The position numbers were made by a program, and so were the translations under genes. From assembly GCA_949840915.1 (NCBI GenBank), contig CATKXY010000023.1, forward strand, positions 1 to 37,586: DNA of 37,586 bases. Direction: 5' to 3'. Source of the stretch: an uncultured Lachnospiraceae bacterium. GTDB taxonomy: Bacteria; Bacillota; Clostridia; Lachnospirales; Lachnospiraceae. Every line of letters begins with the position of its first letter. Position 1 is the first letter of the stretch. The notes beneath the pieces are model-generated. The model did no database searches, had not been told where the DNA came from, and saw only the letters and a list, made by a program, of their open reading frames with translations. Positions 24,688-33,852 of this stretch are shown here, one piece after another.

Positions 24688-24847
24688 ATAATTCCAAAAT
24701 TTCCCTGACGTTTTTGGCAATATTGCACTATCATGGTTTTTTCTGCCGGCTGCTGCCCGGAATTTATCCTCTATTGTGTGACTTCATCACGGAATCGGAT
24801 CATTTTTTATAGTATACTCAAGAAAAACAAAAAAGAGGGTAAACATT

Positions 24848-25156
24848 ATGTCAATACTTACTGTAAACAAAGAGAACTTCCATTCTGTAAAAAACAGCAG
24901 CAAACCTGTGCTTTTGGATTTCTATGCCGATTGGTGCGGTCCCTGCCGCATGGTGGCCCCCATCGTGAATGAGATTGCGGAGGAGAACCCGCAATACCTG
25001 GTCGGCAAAATTAATGTGGAGAACGAGCCGGAGCTGGCGCAAAAATTCAAAGTTCTGAGCATCCCCACACTGGCTGTCATCAAAAACGGAGAATTGATCA
25101 AAAAGGCAGCCGGCGCAAGGCAAAAGTCGGAAATTCTTGCTATGTTAAACGCCTGA
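24848..25156 (+). CDS. trxA: Thioredoxin
   Basis: 102 residues, full length for thioredoxin. Redox-active WCGPC (29-33) in FYADWCGPCRM, cis-proline in SIPTLAVIKNGE, and the final helix, so a working disulfide reductase. The start ATG follows GAGGG eight bases upstream. It is divergent from the pectate lyase and convergent with spoIVB, occupying the position where spo0A usually stands in relatives. No thioredoxin reductase is adjacent. Confidence 0.92.
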   Translation: MSILTVNKENFHSVKNSSKPVLLDFYADWCGPCRMVAPIVNEIAEENPQYLVGKINVENEPELAQKFKVLSIPTLAVIKNGELIKKAAGARQKSEILAMLNA

Positions 25157-25204
25157 TTAACGCCTGATTTCTTCTACGGCAGGCTGATCCGGCATCCGGA
25201 ATAC

Positions 25205-25248
25205 AAAACACGGGCAGATTCCCATACCTGGCGGTCTGCCCGTGTTTT
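25205..25248. terminator. Bidirectional terminator between trxA and spoIVB
   Basis: Perfect 14-base inverted repeat AAAACACGGGCAGA (25205-25218) with TCTGCCCGTGTTTT (25235-25248), 16-base loop; A/T ends act as the T-run in both directions. Confidence 0.9.
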
Positions 25249-25277
25249 ATGCCCAATAGCGTTCATCCATGTCCTTC

Positions 25278-26630
25278 TTAATGTTCCAGCATGTTCTCGA
25301 TAAATATCCCATAACCTCTGGTACTGTCCTGCACCAGCACATGTGTCACCGCTCCGACGAACTTGCCGTTTTGTATGATCGGCGCGCCGCTCATACCCTG
25401 TACAATCCCTCCGGTAATTTTTAAAAGCTCCGGATCTGTGACCGTGAGTTCAATGCCCCGGTTGATATTGTCATGATCCAGATGAATACCGGTAATTTTG
25501 ATGTCATAATACTTGGGCTTGCCCTCCACGGCACAGAGAATCTGAGCATCCCCCTTCACGATCTCCTGCTTCAGACCGATGGGCAGCGGCTGGTTTTCCG
25601 TAAGCTGCAGGGCCTTCTGATTGCAGCACCCGAAAATCCCTTCCGTGCCGTTATAGGTAATATCGCCCAGAATATTCTCGTCCGAATAAACAATCATGCC
25701 TGTCATCTCGCCGGGATTGCCGGAGGCTCCCTTTTGGATGGAGATGATCTCCGTGCGATAGAGCGTTCCGTCATACATTTCCATCAGAGTGCTGGTGTCC
25801 ACATCGTTTATGCCATGCCCCAGCGCTCCGAAATTTCCCTCACTGTCAATATATGTCATGGTACCCACCCCCTGGGTGCTGTCCCTGACCCACACGCCGA
25901 TCTTATACGCTCCATTGGAATCTCTGACAGGCTTCACCTGCAGATCAATCTCCTCTCCCCGCCGTTCTACGGTGACGATCTGCGGGTCTCCTGAACACTC
26001 CTCGATTCCCCGGATAAAACTCTCCTTATCCGAAATCGCCTCACCGTTTAATCTGAGAACATAATCCCCGGACTGCAAAATATGCTTTGCGGGAGAATGA
26101 CTCTGGCCGTCCTGTCCCTGAAAGGAACCCACGCCCACCACCAGCACACCGTCCGACTCCATATAAATTCCCACAGGCACCCCCACAGGGATCAGCTCCT
26201 GATCTTCTATGACCCGGATGCCCACCTGTTTAAAGGGCAGAAAGCCAAACAGCTTTACCTCCATGGCATAATTGTCCGTGCTGCCCGTCTTGAGCGTCAC
26301 CGGCTCGCTCAGATCTATCGTGACGGCGCCTTTGGGGATATTACTCTCCCCCTGGGCTCCCACACTGATCAGTTCTCCCTTTGCAGGCACTCTCAGATGA
26401 AAGGACTCCTCCTCATCCGCCCGCACATGTATCACCGAAGGGATACTGCTGTCCACAAGATAATAGCCGTACCCCGCCAAAGCCGCAAAACTCAAAAACA
26501 GAGCCGCGCACAGACTGATGCGGTAAATACGGTACCGCCGCACCTGTCTGCGCCAGTTCTGCAGAAAGATCACCGTATCGCCGCCTGCCTGTTCCTTGAC
26601 TCTGTCCTTGTCCTTATCGCCATATCTCAT
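25278..26630 (-). CDS. spoIVB: SpoIVB serine peptidase (S55 family)
   Basis: 450 residues from the ATG at 26630; the frame is open to an ATG at 26708, but a sigma-G-like promoter lies between, favouring the shorter form. Forespore-made protease that crosses the inner forespore membrane to trigger pro-sigma-K processing. One membrane helix (about 36-58), a PDZ domain (about 148-232) and the S55 peptidase. Catalytic residues His272 (GALGHGIND), Asp399 and Ser414 (VQGMSGAP) keep the same spacing (142 and 15 residues) as His236, Asp363 and Ser378 in B. subtilis as I recall them, so it should be active. Last in the recN-side cluster. spo0A, its usual downstream neighbour, is absent. Confidence 0.94.
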   Translation of the reverse strand: MRYGDKDKDRVKEQAGGDTVIFLQNWRRQVRRYRIYRISLCAALFLSFAALAGYGYYLVDSSIPSVIHVRADEEESFHLRVPAKGELISVGAQGESNIPKGAVTIDLSEPVTLKTGSTDNYAMEVKLFGFLPFKQVGIRVIEDQELIPVGVPVGIYMESDGVLVVGVGSFQGQDGQSHSPAKHILQSGDYVLRLNGEAISDKESFIRGIEECSGDPQIVTVERRGEEIDLQVKPVRDSNGAYKIGVWVRDSTQGVGTMTYIDSEGNFGALGHGINDVDTSTLMEMYDGTLYRTEIISIQKGASGNPGEMTGMIVYSDENILGDITYNGTEGIFGCCNQKALQLTENQPLPIGLKQEIVKGDAQILCAVEGKPKYYDIKITGIHLDHDNINRGIELTVTDPELLKITGGIVQGMSGAPIIQNGKFVGAVTHVLVQDSTRGYGIFIENMLEH

Positions 26631-26668
26631 ATCTGTCCATCTCGCTTTCCCGTTGCATTTTCTGCTTC

Positions 26669-26697
26669 TAGTATGCGAAATTTTTACAGTTTTATTT
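26669..26697 (-). promoter_or_regulatory. Candidate sigma-G promoter for spoIVB
   Basis: Minus strand: -10 CATACTA (26669-26675), an exact fit to the sigma-G -10 consensus CATWMTA, with a partial -35 AAATA (26693-26697) 17 bases upstream, one base off GMATR. The start would be about 30 bases before the ATG at 26630. SpoIVB is a forespore gene, so this is functionally sensible; the -35 is weak. Confidence 0.4.
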
Positions 26698-26773
26698 GCG
26701 ATTTTCATTATTCTGTTTTTATCCGGTTAAAGGAACCGTTGTGCCGCTTTATCGATTTTCCTGCATGTACGAT

Positions 26774-28453
26774 TCACTTTTTCTGATCCAGCGCCTGCTC
26801 CCGCAGCTCTCTGGCATTGGACAAAGCCGCCTGAGTGAGTGTATCGCTGCCTAAGAGCCTGGCCAGCTCCGCAAGCTCTTCCTCCCCGTCCACCTGTCTG
26901 ATCTCCGTTGTGGTGCGGTCGCCGGTGCTGTTCTTCTCAATGACAAAGTGAGCGTCAGCCATGGCCGCGATCTGGGGCAGATGGGTGATACAGATGACCT
27001 GATGAGCCGAGCTCACCGCATTTAACTGACCGGCAACCTTCCACGCCGTTCTGCCGCTGATGCCCACATCGATCTCGTCAAAGATCAGAGTGTCGATCTC
27101 ATCCCTACCCGCCAGCACCGTCTTGATGGCCAGCATCACTCTGGATAGCTCGCCGCCGCTCGCCACCTGCCCCAAAGGCTTCAGGTGCTCCCCCTGATTG
27201 GTGGAGATCAGAAACTCCACATCGTCATAGCCCCGGGCCGTGACCGGTCCCCCCGGCCGTACAGCCGTCTCAAACTGTACCGCGGTAAAATTGAGCTGCC
27301 GCAGCGCCTGGGTAAGCTCCTGCGTCAGCCTGAGCGCATGTTCTCTGCGCACTGCTGAAAGCCCGTTGCAGGCCTCCGCCAGGGTCTGCTCTGCCGCGGA
27401 GAGTTCCCCCCGAAGCCTCTGCATATAATTGTCATAATCCGACAGCTTTTCCAAAAGCTCCTGTCTGGATTCCCCATACGCCAGAATCTCCTGAATTGAA
27501 TTGCCGTATTTTCCCTTCAGACGATTGAGCGTGTTGAGTCTCTCCTCAATCCGGGCAAACTCCTCCCCGTCAAACTCACAGTCTCCGATATACTCCGCAA
27601 TATCGCGGTTATAATCCGCAAGCAGGCTGTCCACCTCCGAAAGCTGAGTCTCCAGCTCCGCCAGACGCTCGTCGTACATCGTCACCGCGCTCAGCGCCCG
27701 GAGCGCCCTGCTCAGAGAAGCTCCTGCCCCGCCTTCTCCGTCAGTCCCCGAATAGCGATAGCTCTCGGCCAGGCTCTCGCTGATCTTACGGCTGTTGCTC
27801 ATACGGCGGTAAAGCTGCTCCAGTTCCTCGTCCTCACCCTCCCGCAGATGAGCCTCCTCTATCTCTTTCCATTCAAACTCCGCCAGAGACTTTTCTCTCT
27901 CCCTGGCCGCCTCGTCCATGGACTCTGCCGACAGTTTCCGCTCCAGTCTGCGGCAGGTCTCATAGCCCTCCGCCACCGCCAGGGCTTTTGTCCCGCATGC
28001 CTCGCCGCAATACGCATCCAGGATCTCCATGTGCTTTTTTTTGTTCAGCAGCGACTGATGCTCATGCTGCCCGTGAATATCCAGCAGGACCTCCGCCAGC
28101 TCCTTCACCTGTCTGGCAGTCACCGTCTCTCCGTTGATCTTACAGACACTCCTGCCCGGCTGCATTCTGCGGCTGATGATGACAGAGCCGTCCTCCGGCT
28201 CAAGATCAAGCTTAGCAAGCCGCTGCACGACATCGCTGCCCTCACAGGAAAACACCAGCTCCACCAGCGCGCTCTCCGCGCCCTCCCGCAGCATGTCCTT
28301 CTCAAATTTGGCCCCAAGGGCCAGATTCACGGAACCGATCAACAGCGATTTGCCCGCTCCGGTCTCTCCGGTGAGAATATTCAGCCCCGGGGCAAACTCC
28401 ACCTCCGTCTCCTGCATCAGAGCCAGATTTTTTACATGTAACCTTTGTAACAT
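26774..28453 (-). CDS. recN: DNA repair protein RecN
   Basis: 559 residues from the ATG at 28453 (MLQRLHVKNLAL), six bases after AAGGAG; an upstream in-frame start at 28480 lacks a site. SMC-like ATPase that binds DNA ends early in double-strand break repair. Walker A GETGAGKS (29-36), a central coiled-coil part (about 150-370), the ABC-type signature SGGELSRVMLA and Walker B LIFDEIDVGISG. Full length. It follows argR by 40 bases in the large operon. Confidence 0.95.
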   Translation of the reverse strand: MLQRLHVKNLALMQETEVEFAPGLNILTGETGAGKSLLIGSVNLALGAKFEKDMLREGAESALVELVFSCEGSDVVQRLAKLDLEPEDGSVIISRRMQPGRSVCKINGETVTARQVKELAEVLLDIHGQHEHQSLLNKKKHMEILDAYCGEACGTKALAVAEGYETCRRLERKLSAESMDEAAREREKSLAEFEWKEIEEAHLREGEDEELEQLYRRMSNSRKISESLAESYRYSGTDGEGGAGASLSRALRALSAVTMYDERLAELETQLSEVDSLLADYNRDIAEYIGDCEFDGEEFARIEERLNTLNRLKGKYGNSIQEILAYGESRQELLEKLSDYDNYMQRLRGELSAAEQTLAEACNGLSAVRREHALRLTQELTQALRQLNFTAVQFETAVRPGGPVTARGYDDVEFLISTNQGEHLKPLGQVASGGELSRVMLAIKTVLAGRDEIDTLIFDEIDVGISGRTAWKVAGQLNAVSSAHQVICITHLPQIAAMADAHFVIEKNSTGDRTTTEIRQVDGEEELAELARLLGSDTLTQAALSNARELREQALDQKK

Positions 28454-28493
28454 AGCACTCTCCTTCTGTACCTTCTCCAAAGCACATCTGGAA

Positions 28494-28946
28494 TCATCCG
28501 TCCAACATTCCCTGTATTTTATGAATCAATGTCCCTGCCGCAGCCTCGGTGCGGGAGGCAACCATGATGGTGTCGTCCCCTGCGATACAGCCCAGTACCT
28601 CATCAAATTCCATGGCGTCCAGCGCGGCCGCCACCGCCATGGCCATACCGGACGCCGTCTTGATCACCACCAGATTCTGTGCCCTGTCCATGGATGCAAA
28701 GCCCTCTCTGAGCACATGGATATACCGCCGTTCCACCAAAGCCGCATTCTGGTCCTCAACGGCATACTTTTGTCTGCCATGTCCGTCCGGAACCTTGGAG
28801 AGTCTCAGCTCTCTGATATCTCTGGACACAGTGGCCTGCGTCACATGAAATCCGGCCTCCTTCAGACGATCCGCCAGCTCCTCCTGCGTTTCCACATCCT
28901 GCTTTGCTATGATCTCCACTATTTTCTGATGTCTGCTTTTCTTCAT
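28494..28946 (-). CDS. argR: Arginine repressor ArgR
   Basis: 150 residues. N-terminal winged-helix DNA-binding domain (TQEELADRLKEAGFHVTQAT, then VSRDIRELRLSKV) and C-terminal oligomerisation and arginine-binding domain with GCIAGDDTIMVASRTEAAA (about 118-136; GDDT is the arginine-contact motif). A hexameric repressor and activator of arginine metabolism. It sits between nadK and recN, the common clostridial and bacillar place. I see no ARG-box-like operator in the window that I would trust. Confidence 0.95.
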   Translation of the reverse strand: MKKSRHQKIVEIIAKQDVETQEELADRLKEAGFHVTQATVSRDIRELRLSKVPDGHGRQKYAVEDQNAALVERRYIHVLREGFASMDRAQNLVVIKTASGMAMAVAAALDAMEFDEVLGCIAGDDTIMVASRTEAAAGTLIHKIQGMLDG

Positions 28947-28997
28947 ACAACTCCCCGCTGTCCGCTGAACATTCTCATCTATACGGATTCCCCTGAC

Positions 28998-29864
28998 TTA
29001 TTCGCTGAACTTTTTGTGGAGCACTTCCATAAAGCTCACCTGGTTCAGCCGCAGGAATTCCGTGATTTTTTCCGACTGGACAATACGGATCCTGTCGCCG
29101 GTACACATGGAAATCTTGTGGCTGCCGTCAAAATTGGCCTCAACCGTCTGTTTTCTCCCCTCTCTGCCCGTGGGTATCTCGATCTCGATCACATCCTCCG
29201 GGGCCAGCACGATGCTTCTGTGATTCAGGGAATGGGGACAGATGGCAGTGAGCATCAGAAGCTTTGCGCTCGGTTCCACCAGCGGCCCTCCGGCAGACAG
29301 GCTGTAACTGGAGGAGCCGGTGGGCGTGGCCACGATCATACCGTCCGCCTTGTAACGGTGCAGAAACTGTCCGTTCACATAAATATCCATCCAGAGCATC
29401 TGAATGGACCCTCTTCTGGAGATGACGATATCGTTCAGCGCCCAGCCCTCCTCCCACTGTTTACCGCAGTGGAAGGTCACTTTCCCGTTCAGCATCATGC
29501 GGGATTCCTTGGTATACTCCCCGGCTATCAGCTTATCCAGAGACTCCTCCAGATTGGACGGCTCGATCTCCGTCATATAACCCAGAGTCCCCAGGTTCAC
29601 GCCGATGATGGGAATAAAAAGCTTCTTGGTCTCACGGGCAGCCTGTAGCACCGTGCCGTCCCCTCCCAGCACGATCATACAATCCACATCCGTGGGAATA
29701 TTGCGTGCCTCCTCCGACAGCTCCGTGTTGTCCGCAGTCCAGTCCGACTCCTTGACCAGCAGAGTCACTCTCTGTCCCCTGCACTCCAGATACCCCTTGA
29801 TCTGGTTGGTAGACCGCAGATCCTTGTCTTTATTTTTATTGGTATAGATCAGAAAATGCTTCAT
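28998..29864 (-). CDS. nadK: NAD kinase
   Basis: 288 residues from the ATG at 29864 (MKHFLIYTNKNKD), with GGGGAGG five bases upstream; the longer frame overlaps tlyA. Makes NADP from NAD and ATP (or polyphosphate). The diacylglycerol-kinase-like signature GGDGTVLQAAR (67-77) and NLGTLGYMTEIE are present, as is the later TPTGSSSYSLSAGGPLV. It lies 26 bases after tlyA in the operon and supplies NADPH for reductive steps, including isoprenoid synthesis encoded upstream. Confidence 0.95.
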   Translation of the reverse strand: MKHFLIYTNKNKDKDLRSTNQIKGYLECRGQRVTLLVKESDWTADNTELSEEARNIPTDVDCMIVLGGDGTVLQAARETKKLFIPIIGVNLGTLGYMTEIEPSNLEESLDKLIAGEYTKESRMMLNGKVTFHCGKQWEEGWALNDIVISRRGSIQMLWMDIYVNGQFLHRYKADGMIVATPTGSSSYSLSAGGPLVEPSAKLLMLTAICPHSLNHRSIVLAPEDVIEIEIPTGREGRKQTVEANFDGSHKISMCTGDRIRIVQSEKITEFLRLNQVSFMEVLHKKFSE

Positions 29865-29890
29865 ATGTACCTCCCCGCCGCAGCGTCTCA

Positions 29891-30772
29891 CTACAGTTTA
29901 TGCGATTGGGCCACGATCTCGTCAATCTTTTTTCCCCAGGCTTCGGTCTGCGAAATACCGCTCCCGGTCTCCGTGATCTCCTTGAGCCGGCCCTCGGCCT
30001 CATGCTCCGAAAGCTCCCGAATCTCCTCAGGAATCTCTTCCTCTCTGCGGATATGCAGCAGATATTCCAGATTGCCCTCCGGCCCTTTTATGGGCGAATG
30101 CTCCAGATGCAGCACCTCAAAGCCGATACTGTCCGCAAAATCCATGATCTTGCAGATGACCTCTCTGTGCGTTTCCGGTTCCCGGACCACGCCGTTTTTC
30201 CCTACCTTCTCCCGCCCGGCCTCAAACTGAGGTTTGATCAGACAGACCATCTCCCCGCCGGGCTTTAATAGCTCTCTCGCCGGTATCAGAATTTTAGTGA
30301 GAGAGATAAAGGAGACATCCACGCTGGCAAAGTCCAGATCGTCTGCGATATCCGCCCGGGTAAGATAGCGGAAATTGGTCTGCTCCATGCACACCACCCG
30401 CCCGTCGTTGCGAAGCTTCCAGGCCAGCTGCCCATGTCCCACATCCACCGAGTAGACCTTTGCCGCGCCGTTTTGCAGCATACAGTCCGTAAAGCCCCCC
30501 GTGGAGGCCCCGATGTCCATACAGACACAGCCCTCCAGCACAAAGCCCCACTGTTCCATGGCCTTCTCCAGCTTCAGGCCTCCCCGGCTGACATATTTGG
30601 AGCCGGCGTCCCGCACCTCCAGCGCGATCTTTTCCACATTGAAGAAGGTACCCGCCTTGTCTTCCTTCTGTCCGTTGACAAACACCTTGCCGGACATGAT
30701 GATGGCCTTGGCCTTCTCTCTGGAAGGCGCATAGCCCTGATTTACCAAAATAACATCCAAACGCTCCTTCAT
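29891..30772 (-). CDS. tlyA: TlyA-family rRNA 2'-O-ribose methyltransferase
   Basis: 293 residues from the ATG at 30772 (MKERLDVILV). The longer frame uses a TTG overlapping dxs and is unlikely; the ribosome site here is weak (ACAGAG). N-terminal S4 RNA-binding domain (1-60), then a Rossmann methyltransferase with SAM-binding DIGASTGGFTD (86-96). TlyA methylates cytidines of 16S and 23S rRNA and in some species affects capreomycin sensitivity; the older name haemolysin is misleading. It begins seven bases after dxs. Confidence 0.92.
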   Translation of the reverse strand: MKERLDVILVNQGYAPSREKAKAIIMSGKVFVNGQKEDKAGTFFNVEKIALEVRDAGSKYVSRGGLKLEKAMEQWGFVLEGCVCMDIGASTGGFTDCMLQNGAAKVYSVDVGHGQLAWKLRNDGRVVCMEQTNFRYLTRADIADDLDFASVDVSFISLTKILIPARELLKPGGEMVCLIKPQFEAGREKVGKNGVVREPETHREVICKIMDFADSIGFEVLHLEHSPIKGPEGNLEYLLHIRREEEIPEEIRELSEHEAEGRLKEITETGSGISQTEAWGKKIDEIVAQSHKL

Positions 30773-30779
30773 AACTCTG

Positions 30780-32642
30780 TCACAGCGCCTCCGCAATACG
30801 CTTTACGATACTGGCGGCGTCCACGCCAATCTCCTCCCGCAAAAGCTCCACATTGCCGTGCTCGATATAAGCGTCCGGCAGTGCGACGCAGATGCATCCG
30901 CAGTCTGTGGGCATAATGTGATGATCATGGAGGCAGTTCAGCACCCGCTCCCCATAGCCGCCGCTGGCCACATTCTCCTCCATGGTGACGATCAGTCTGT
31001 GCCCGGCAGCCGCCTCCAGCACGGCAGCCTCATCGATAGGTTTCACAAACCGTCCGTTGATGAGACTGACGCAATGCCCCAGCTCTTTCAGACGCTCCCG
31101 TACCGTCTCCGCCGTCTTCACCATACTGCCCACCGCAAACAGTGCGATCTCAGATTCTCTGTAAATCCACTCCGCCTTCCCATACTCAATGGGAGCACGA
31201 AACTCCTTTAAACCGGAATATGCCGTTCCTCTGGGATAACGAAGCGCGATCGGCCCTTCAAACGAGACGGCAAATTTCAGCATATCAGAAAGCTCCCATT
31301 TGTTTTTCGGCGCCATCACATTCATATTGGGAATACCGCACAGATATGTAAAATCAAAGATTCCCTGATGGGTCTCCCCGTCGCTGCCTACCAGCCCCGC
31401 CCGGTCAATGGCAAAGACTACGGGCAGATTCTGTATGCAGACATCATGGAGAATCTGGTCATAGCCTCTCTGCAAAAAGGAGGAGTACACCGCCACAATG
31501 GGTCTAAGGCCTCCCGCCGCAAGTCCGGCGGCAAAGGTCACCGCATGCTCCTCTGCGATCCCCACATCAAAGAAACGCTCCGGATACATATTGTGAAAGC
31601 GCTTTAATCCCGTGCCGTCGGGCATGGCCGCGGTGATGGCCACGATCCTCTCGTCCCGCTGCCCGAGCTTACACATCACCGTGGAGAAAATATCCGTGTA
31701 ATTGGCGGTGGTCCTGGGATGGGAGGGAATGCCCGTATCGATATCAAAGGGCTCTGCCCCGTGAAATCTTGCAGGGTGCCTCTCCGCGGGTCCATACCCC
31801 TTCCCCTTCTCGGTCAGCGCGTGGATCAGCACACAGCCCTTCACACGTCTGGCCTCTCGGATCACTTTCATCATCCCGTCTATGTCATGTCCGTCCACCG
31901 GCCCCAGATAGGTGATACCCATATCCTCAAAAAACATGCCCGGGATCACGAGCTGCTTAAAGCTCGATTTGGCGCGGCGGAGCTTTTTGACCATATTATC
32001 TCCGCCCCGGGTGCCGCTCAGGGCATTGTAGATCCCCTCTTTCAGATCAAGATATCCCGTGGCCGTGCGAATATTGTTCAAATACTTTGACACACCTCCC
32101 ACATTCTCCGAAATAGACATATTGTTATCATTGAGGATAATGATGAAATTGGTCTCCAGCTTGGCCGCGTTATTTAACGCCTCATAGGCCATACCGCCCG
32201 TGAGGGAGCCGTCCCCGATGACGGATACCACCGTGTGCTTCTCCCCCTTGATGTCCCGGGCCTTAACCAGCCCCAGACCCGCGGAGATGGACGTGGAGCT
32301 GTGACCCGTGTCAAAGGCGTCATAATCGCTCTCACGGCGCTTGGGAAACCCGCTCATGCCGTGGAACTGGCGCAGTCCGTCGAAGCCGTCCTTTCGTCCG
32401 GTGAGAAGCTTGTGGGTGTAGGATTGGTGCCCCACATCCCATATGATCTTATCCTCCGGCAGATCCAAAGACAGATGCAGCGCCATGGTCAGCTCCACCG
32501 CACCCAGGTTGGAGCCCAGATGCCCTCCCGTGACGCTGATCTTCTGGATCAGGAACTGACGGATCTCCTGAGCCAGCGCTCTGTATTCACTCTTGTCAAT
32601 CTTTTTAATATCATTTGGATTTTCTATTCTCTCAAGCAACAT
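30780..32642 (-). CDS. dxs: 1-Deoxy-D-xylulose-5-phosphate synthase
   Basis: 620 residues, full length. Thiamine-diphosphate enzyme that joins pyruvate and glyceraldehyde-3-phosphate, the entry to the MEP isoprenoid pathway. Visible: GGHLGSNLGAVEL (39-51), the ThDP motif GDGSLTGGMAYEALNNA with DNNMSISENVG, the proton-relay region GIAEEHAVTFAAGLA and SFLQRGYDQ. The start ATG has GGGAG six bases upstream. It follows ispA by 13 bases: first and later steps of isoprenoid synthesis are on one transcript. Confidence 0.96.
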   Translation of the reverse strand: MLLERIENPNDIKKIDKSEYRALAQEIRQFLIQKISVTGGHLGSNLGAVELTMALHLSLDLPEDKIIWDVGHQSYTHKLLTGRKDGFDGLRQFHGMSGFPKRRESDYDAFDTGHSSTSISAGLGLVKARDIKGEKHTVVSVIGDGSLTGGMAYEALNNAAKLETNFIIILNDNNMSISENVGGVSKYLNNIRTATGYLDLKEGIYNALSGTRGGDNMVKKLRRAKSSFKQLVIPGMFFEDMGITYLGPVDGHDIDGMMKVIREARRVKGCVLIHALTEKGKGYGPAERHPARFHGAEPFDIDTGIPSHPRTTANYTDIFSTVMCKLGQRDERIVAITAAMPDGTGLKRFHNMYPERFFDVGIAEEHAVTFAAGLAAGGLRPIVAVYSSFLQRGYDQILHDVCIQNLPVVFAIDRAGLVGSDGETHQGIFDFTYLCGIPNMNVMAPKNKWELSDMLKFAVSFEGPIALRYPRGTAYSGLKEFRAPIEYGKAEWIYRESEIALFAVGSMVKTAETVRERLKELGHCVSLINGRFVKPIDEAAVLEAAAGHRLIVTMEENVASGGYGERVLNCLHDHHIMPTDCGCICVALPDAYIEHGNVELLREEIGVDAASIVKRIAEAL

Positions 32643-32655
32643 AGCAATCTCCCGT

Positions 32656-33585
32656 TTAGCTGCGTCTGTGGATCAGATATCTCACCAGCGTCTCCAGAAA
32701 GCCGTGGTCACCGGGAAGCTTTTGCAGAATACCGATCGCCTCATTGGAAAGCCTCTCCACCTCTGCTCCGGCCTGCTCCAGCCCGTGCGCAGTCACATAG
32801 GTCTGCTTGCCGTTTGCGGCGTCGCTCCCCACGGACTTACCAAGCTCTGCGCTGTCCCCCACAATATCCAGAATGTCATCCTGTATCTGAAATGCCATGC
32901 CAATGTCCATGGCGCACAGGGAAATGTCCTCCTGATGACTCAGAGTGGCCCCCGCGAGAACCGCTCCGATGATCATGGACGCCTCGATCAGTGCGCCTGT
33001 CTTATTCCAATAGATATAGTTGATCTGCTGTCCGGTGAGCGGCTCCTTCTGCTTTTCTGCCGCCATATCAGCCACCTGCCCGCCGATCATACCGCGGACA
33101 CCCGCATTGGCCGCAAGCACCCCAAGCGCCCGGCTCACCCGGCGATACTGCTCAGGTGTTTCGCAGACCTCCAGAACCGACAGCGCCGTCTCATAGGCCG
33201 CATTCAGCAGCGCATCCCCTGTCAGAATCCCCATGTCATCGCCATATACCGCCCAGGTAGTCCTGCGTCCCCTGCGGTACTCATCGTTGTCCATGGCCGG
33301 CAGGTCATCATGCACCAGTGAATAAGTGTGAATCATCTCCATCGCCGCCATAAAGGGCTCGATAAACTGTGTGCCGCTGCCGCCGAACATCCGGTACGTC
33401 TCCTGCATCAGAATGGGGCGCAGACGCTTTCCGCCTGCCAGCAGACTGTAGCGCATGGCCTCTGCGATAAGCTCCTGCTCATCGCATGCGGGATGAAAAA
33501 TATACCCGGCCAGCATCTCGTCGATAACGGCTGCCTTTTCCTTCATGAGCTCCCGAAAGGCCTTATCTGTGGTTTTTTCTTTCAT
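32656..33585 (-). CDS. ispA: Short-chain polyprenyl (farnesyl) diphosphate synthase
   Basis: 309 residues from the ATG at 33585; the preceding GTG codon at 33588 is also in frame. Condenses dimethylallyl/geranyl and isopentenyl diphosphate to farnesyl (or similar) diphosphate. First aspartate-rich motif DDLPAMDND (93-101) after MAAMEMIHTYSLVH, with the GGKRLRP motif (51-57), and second motif QDDILDIVGD. The chain-length residues suit C15/C20 products but this is not certain. The start overlaps the xseB stop by one base (TGATG), so translation is coupled. Confidence 0.93.
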   Translation of the reverse strand: MKEKTTDKAFRELMKEKAAVIDEMLAGYIFHPACDEQELIAEAMRYSLLAGGKRLRPILMQETYRMFGGSGTQFIEPFMAAMEMIHTYSLVHDDLPAMDNDEYRRGRRTTWAVYGDDMGILTGDALLNAAYETALSVLEVCETPEQYRRVSRALGVLAANAGVRGMIGGQVADMAAEKQKEPLTGQQINYIYWNKTGALIEASMIIGAVLAGATLSHQEDISLCAMDIGMAFQIQDDILDIVGDSAELGKSVGSDAANGKQTYVTAHGLEQAGAEVERLSNEAIGILQKLPGDHGFLETLVRYLIHRRS

Positions 33586-33839
33586 CACGCTTCCAATTCC
33601 TCCAGTCCGCCGTCCTCCGCAAGCTTTAATACCTTTTTTTCCACTCTGTCTATCTGATCGCTGCAGCTTTTCAAAAGCTTCATGCCCTCACTGTAAGCGG
33701 CAAAGGCATCCTCCAGAGAAATGTCTTCCTCCTCCAGACGTCCGATGGTCTCCTCCAGCAAGGCAAAGTGCTCCTCCAGGGTAAGTCCCTGCTCACCCTT
33801 TTGACCGGCTGCATCCTTCCGTTCTCTCTTAACTGCCAT
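33585..33839 (-). CDS. xseB: Exodeoxyribonuclease VII small subunit
   Basis: 84 residues from the ATG at 33839, which has GGAGG five bases upstream; an ATG at 33851 has no ribosome site and would touch the xseA stop. Small helical partner of XseA: TLEEHFALLEETIGRLEEED and SLEDAFAAYSEGMKLLKSC are the family core, forming the helical hairpins that wrap the XseA coiled coils. Directly after xseA. Confidence 0.94.
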   Translation of the reverse strand: MAVKRERKDAAGQKGEQGLTLEEHFALLEETIGRLEEEDISLEDAFAAYSEGMKLLKSCSDQIDRVEKKVLKLAEDGGLEELEA

Positions 33840-33852
33840 ACTCTCCTCCATC

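Noticed and set aside
28134..29648. Long plus-strand open frame of 504 codons
   Set aside because: It lies opposite the start of recN, argR and nadK, all well-identified proteins. It has no ribosome site or recognisable domain.
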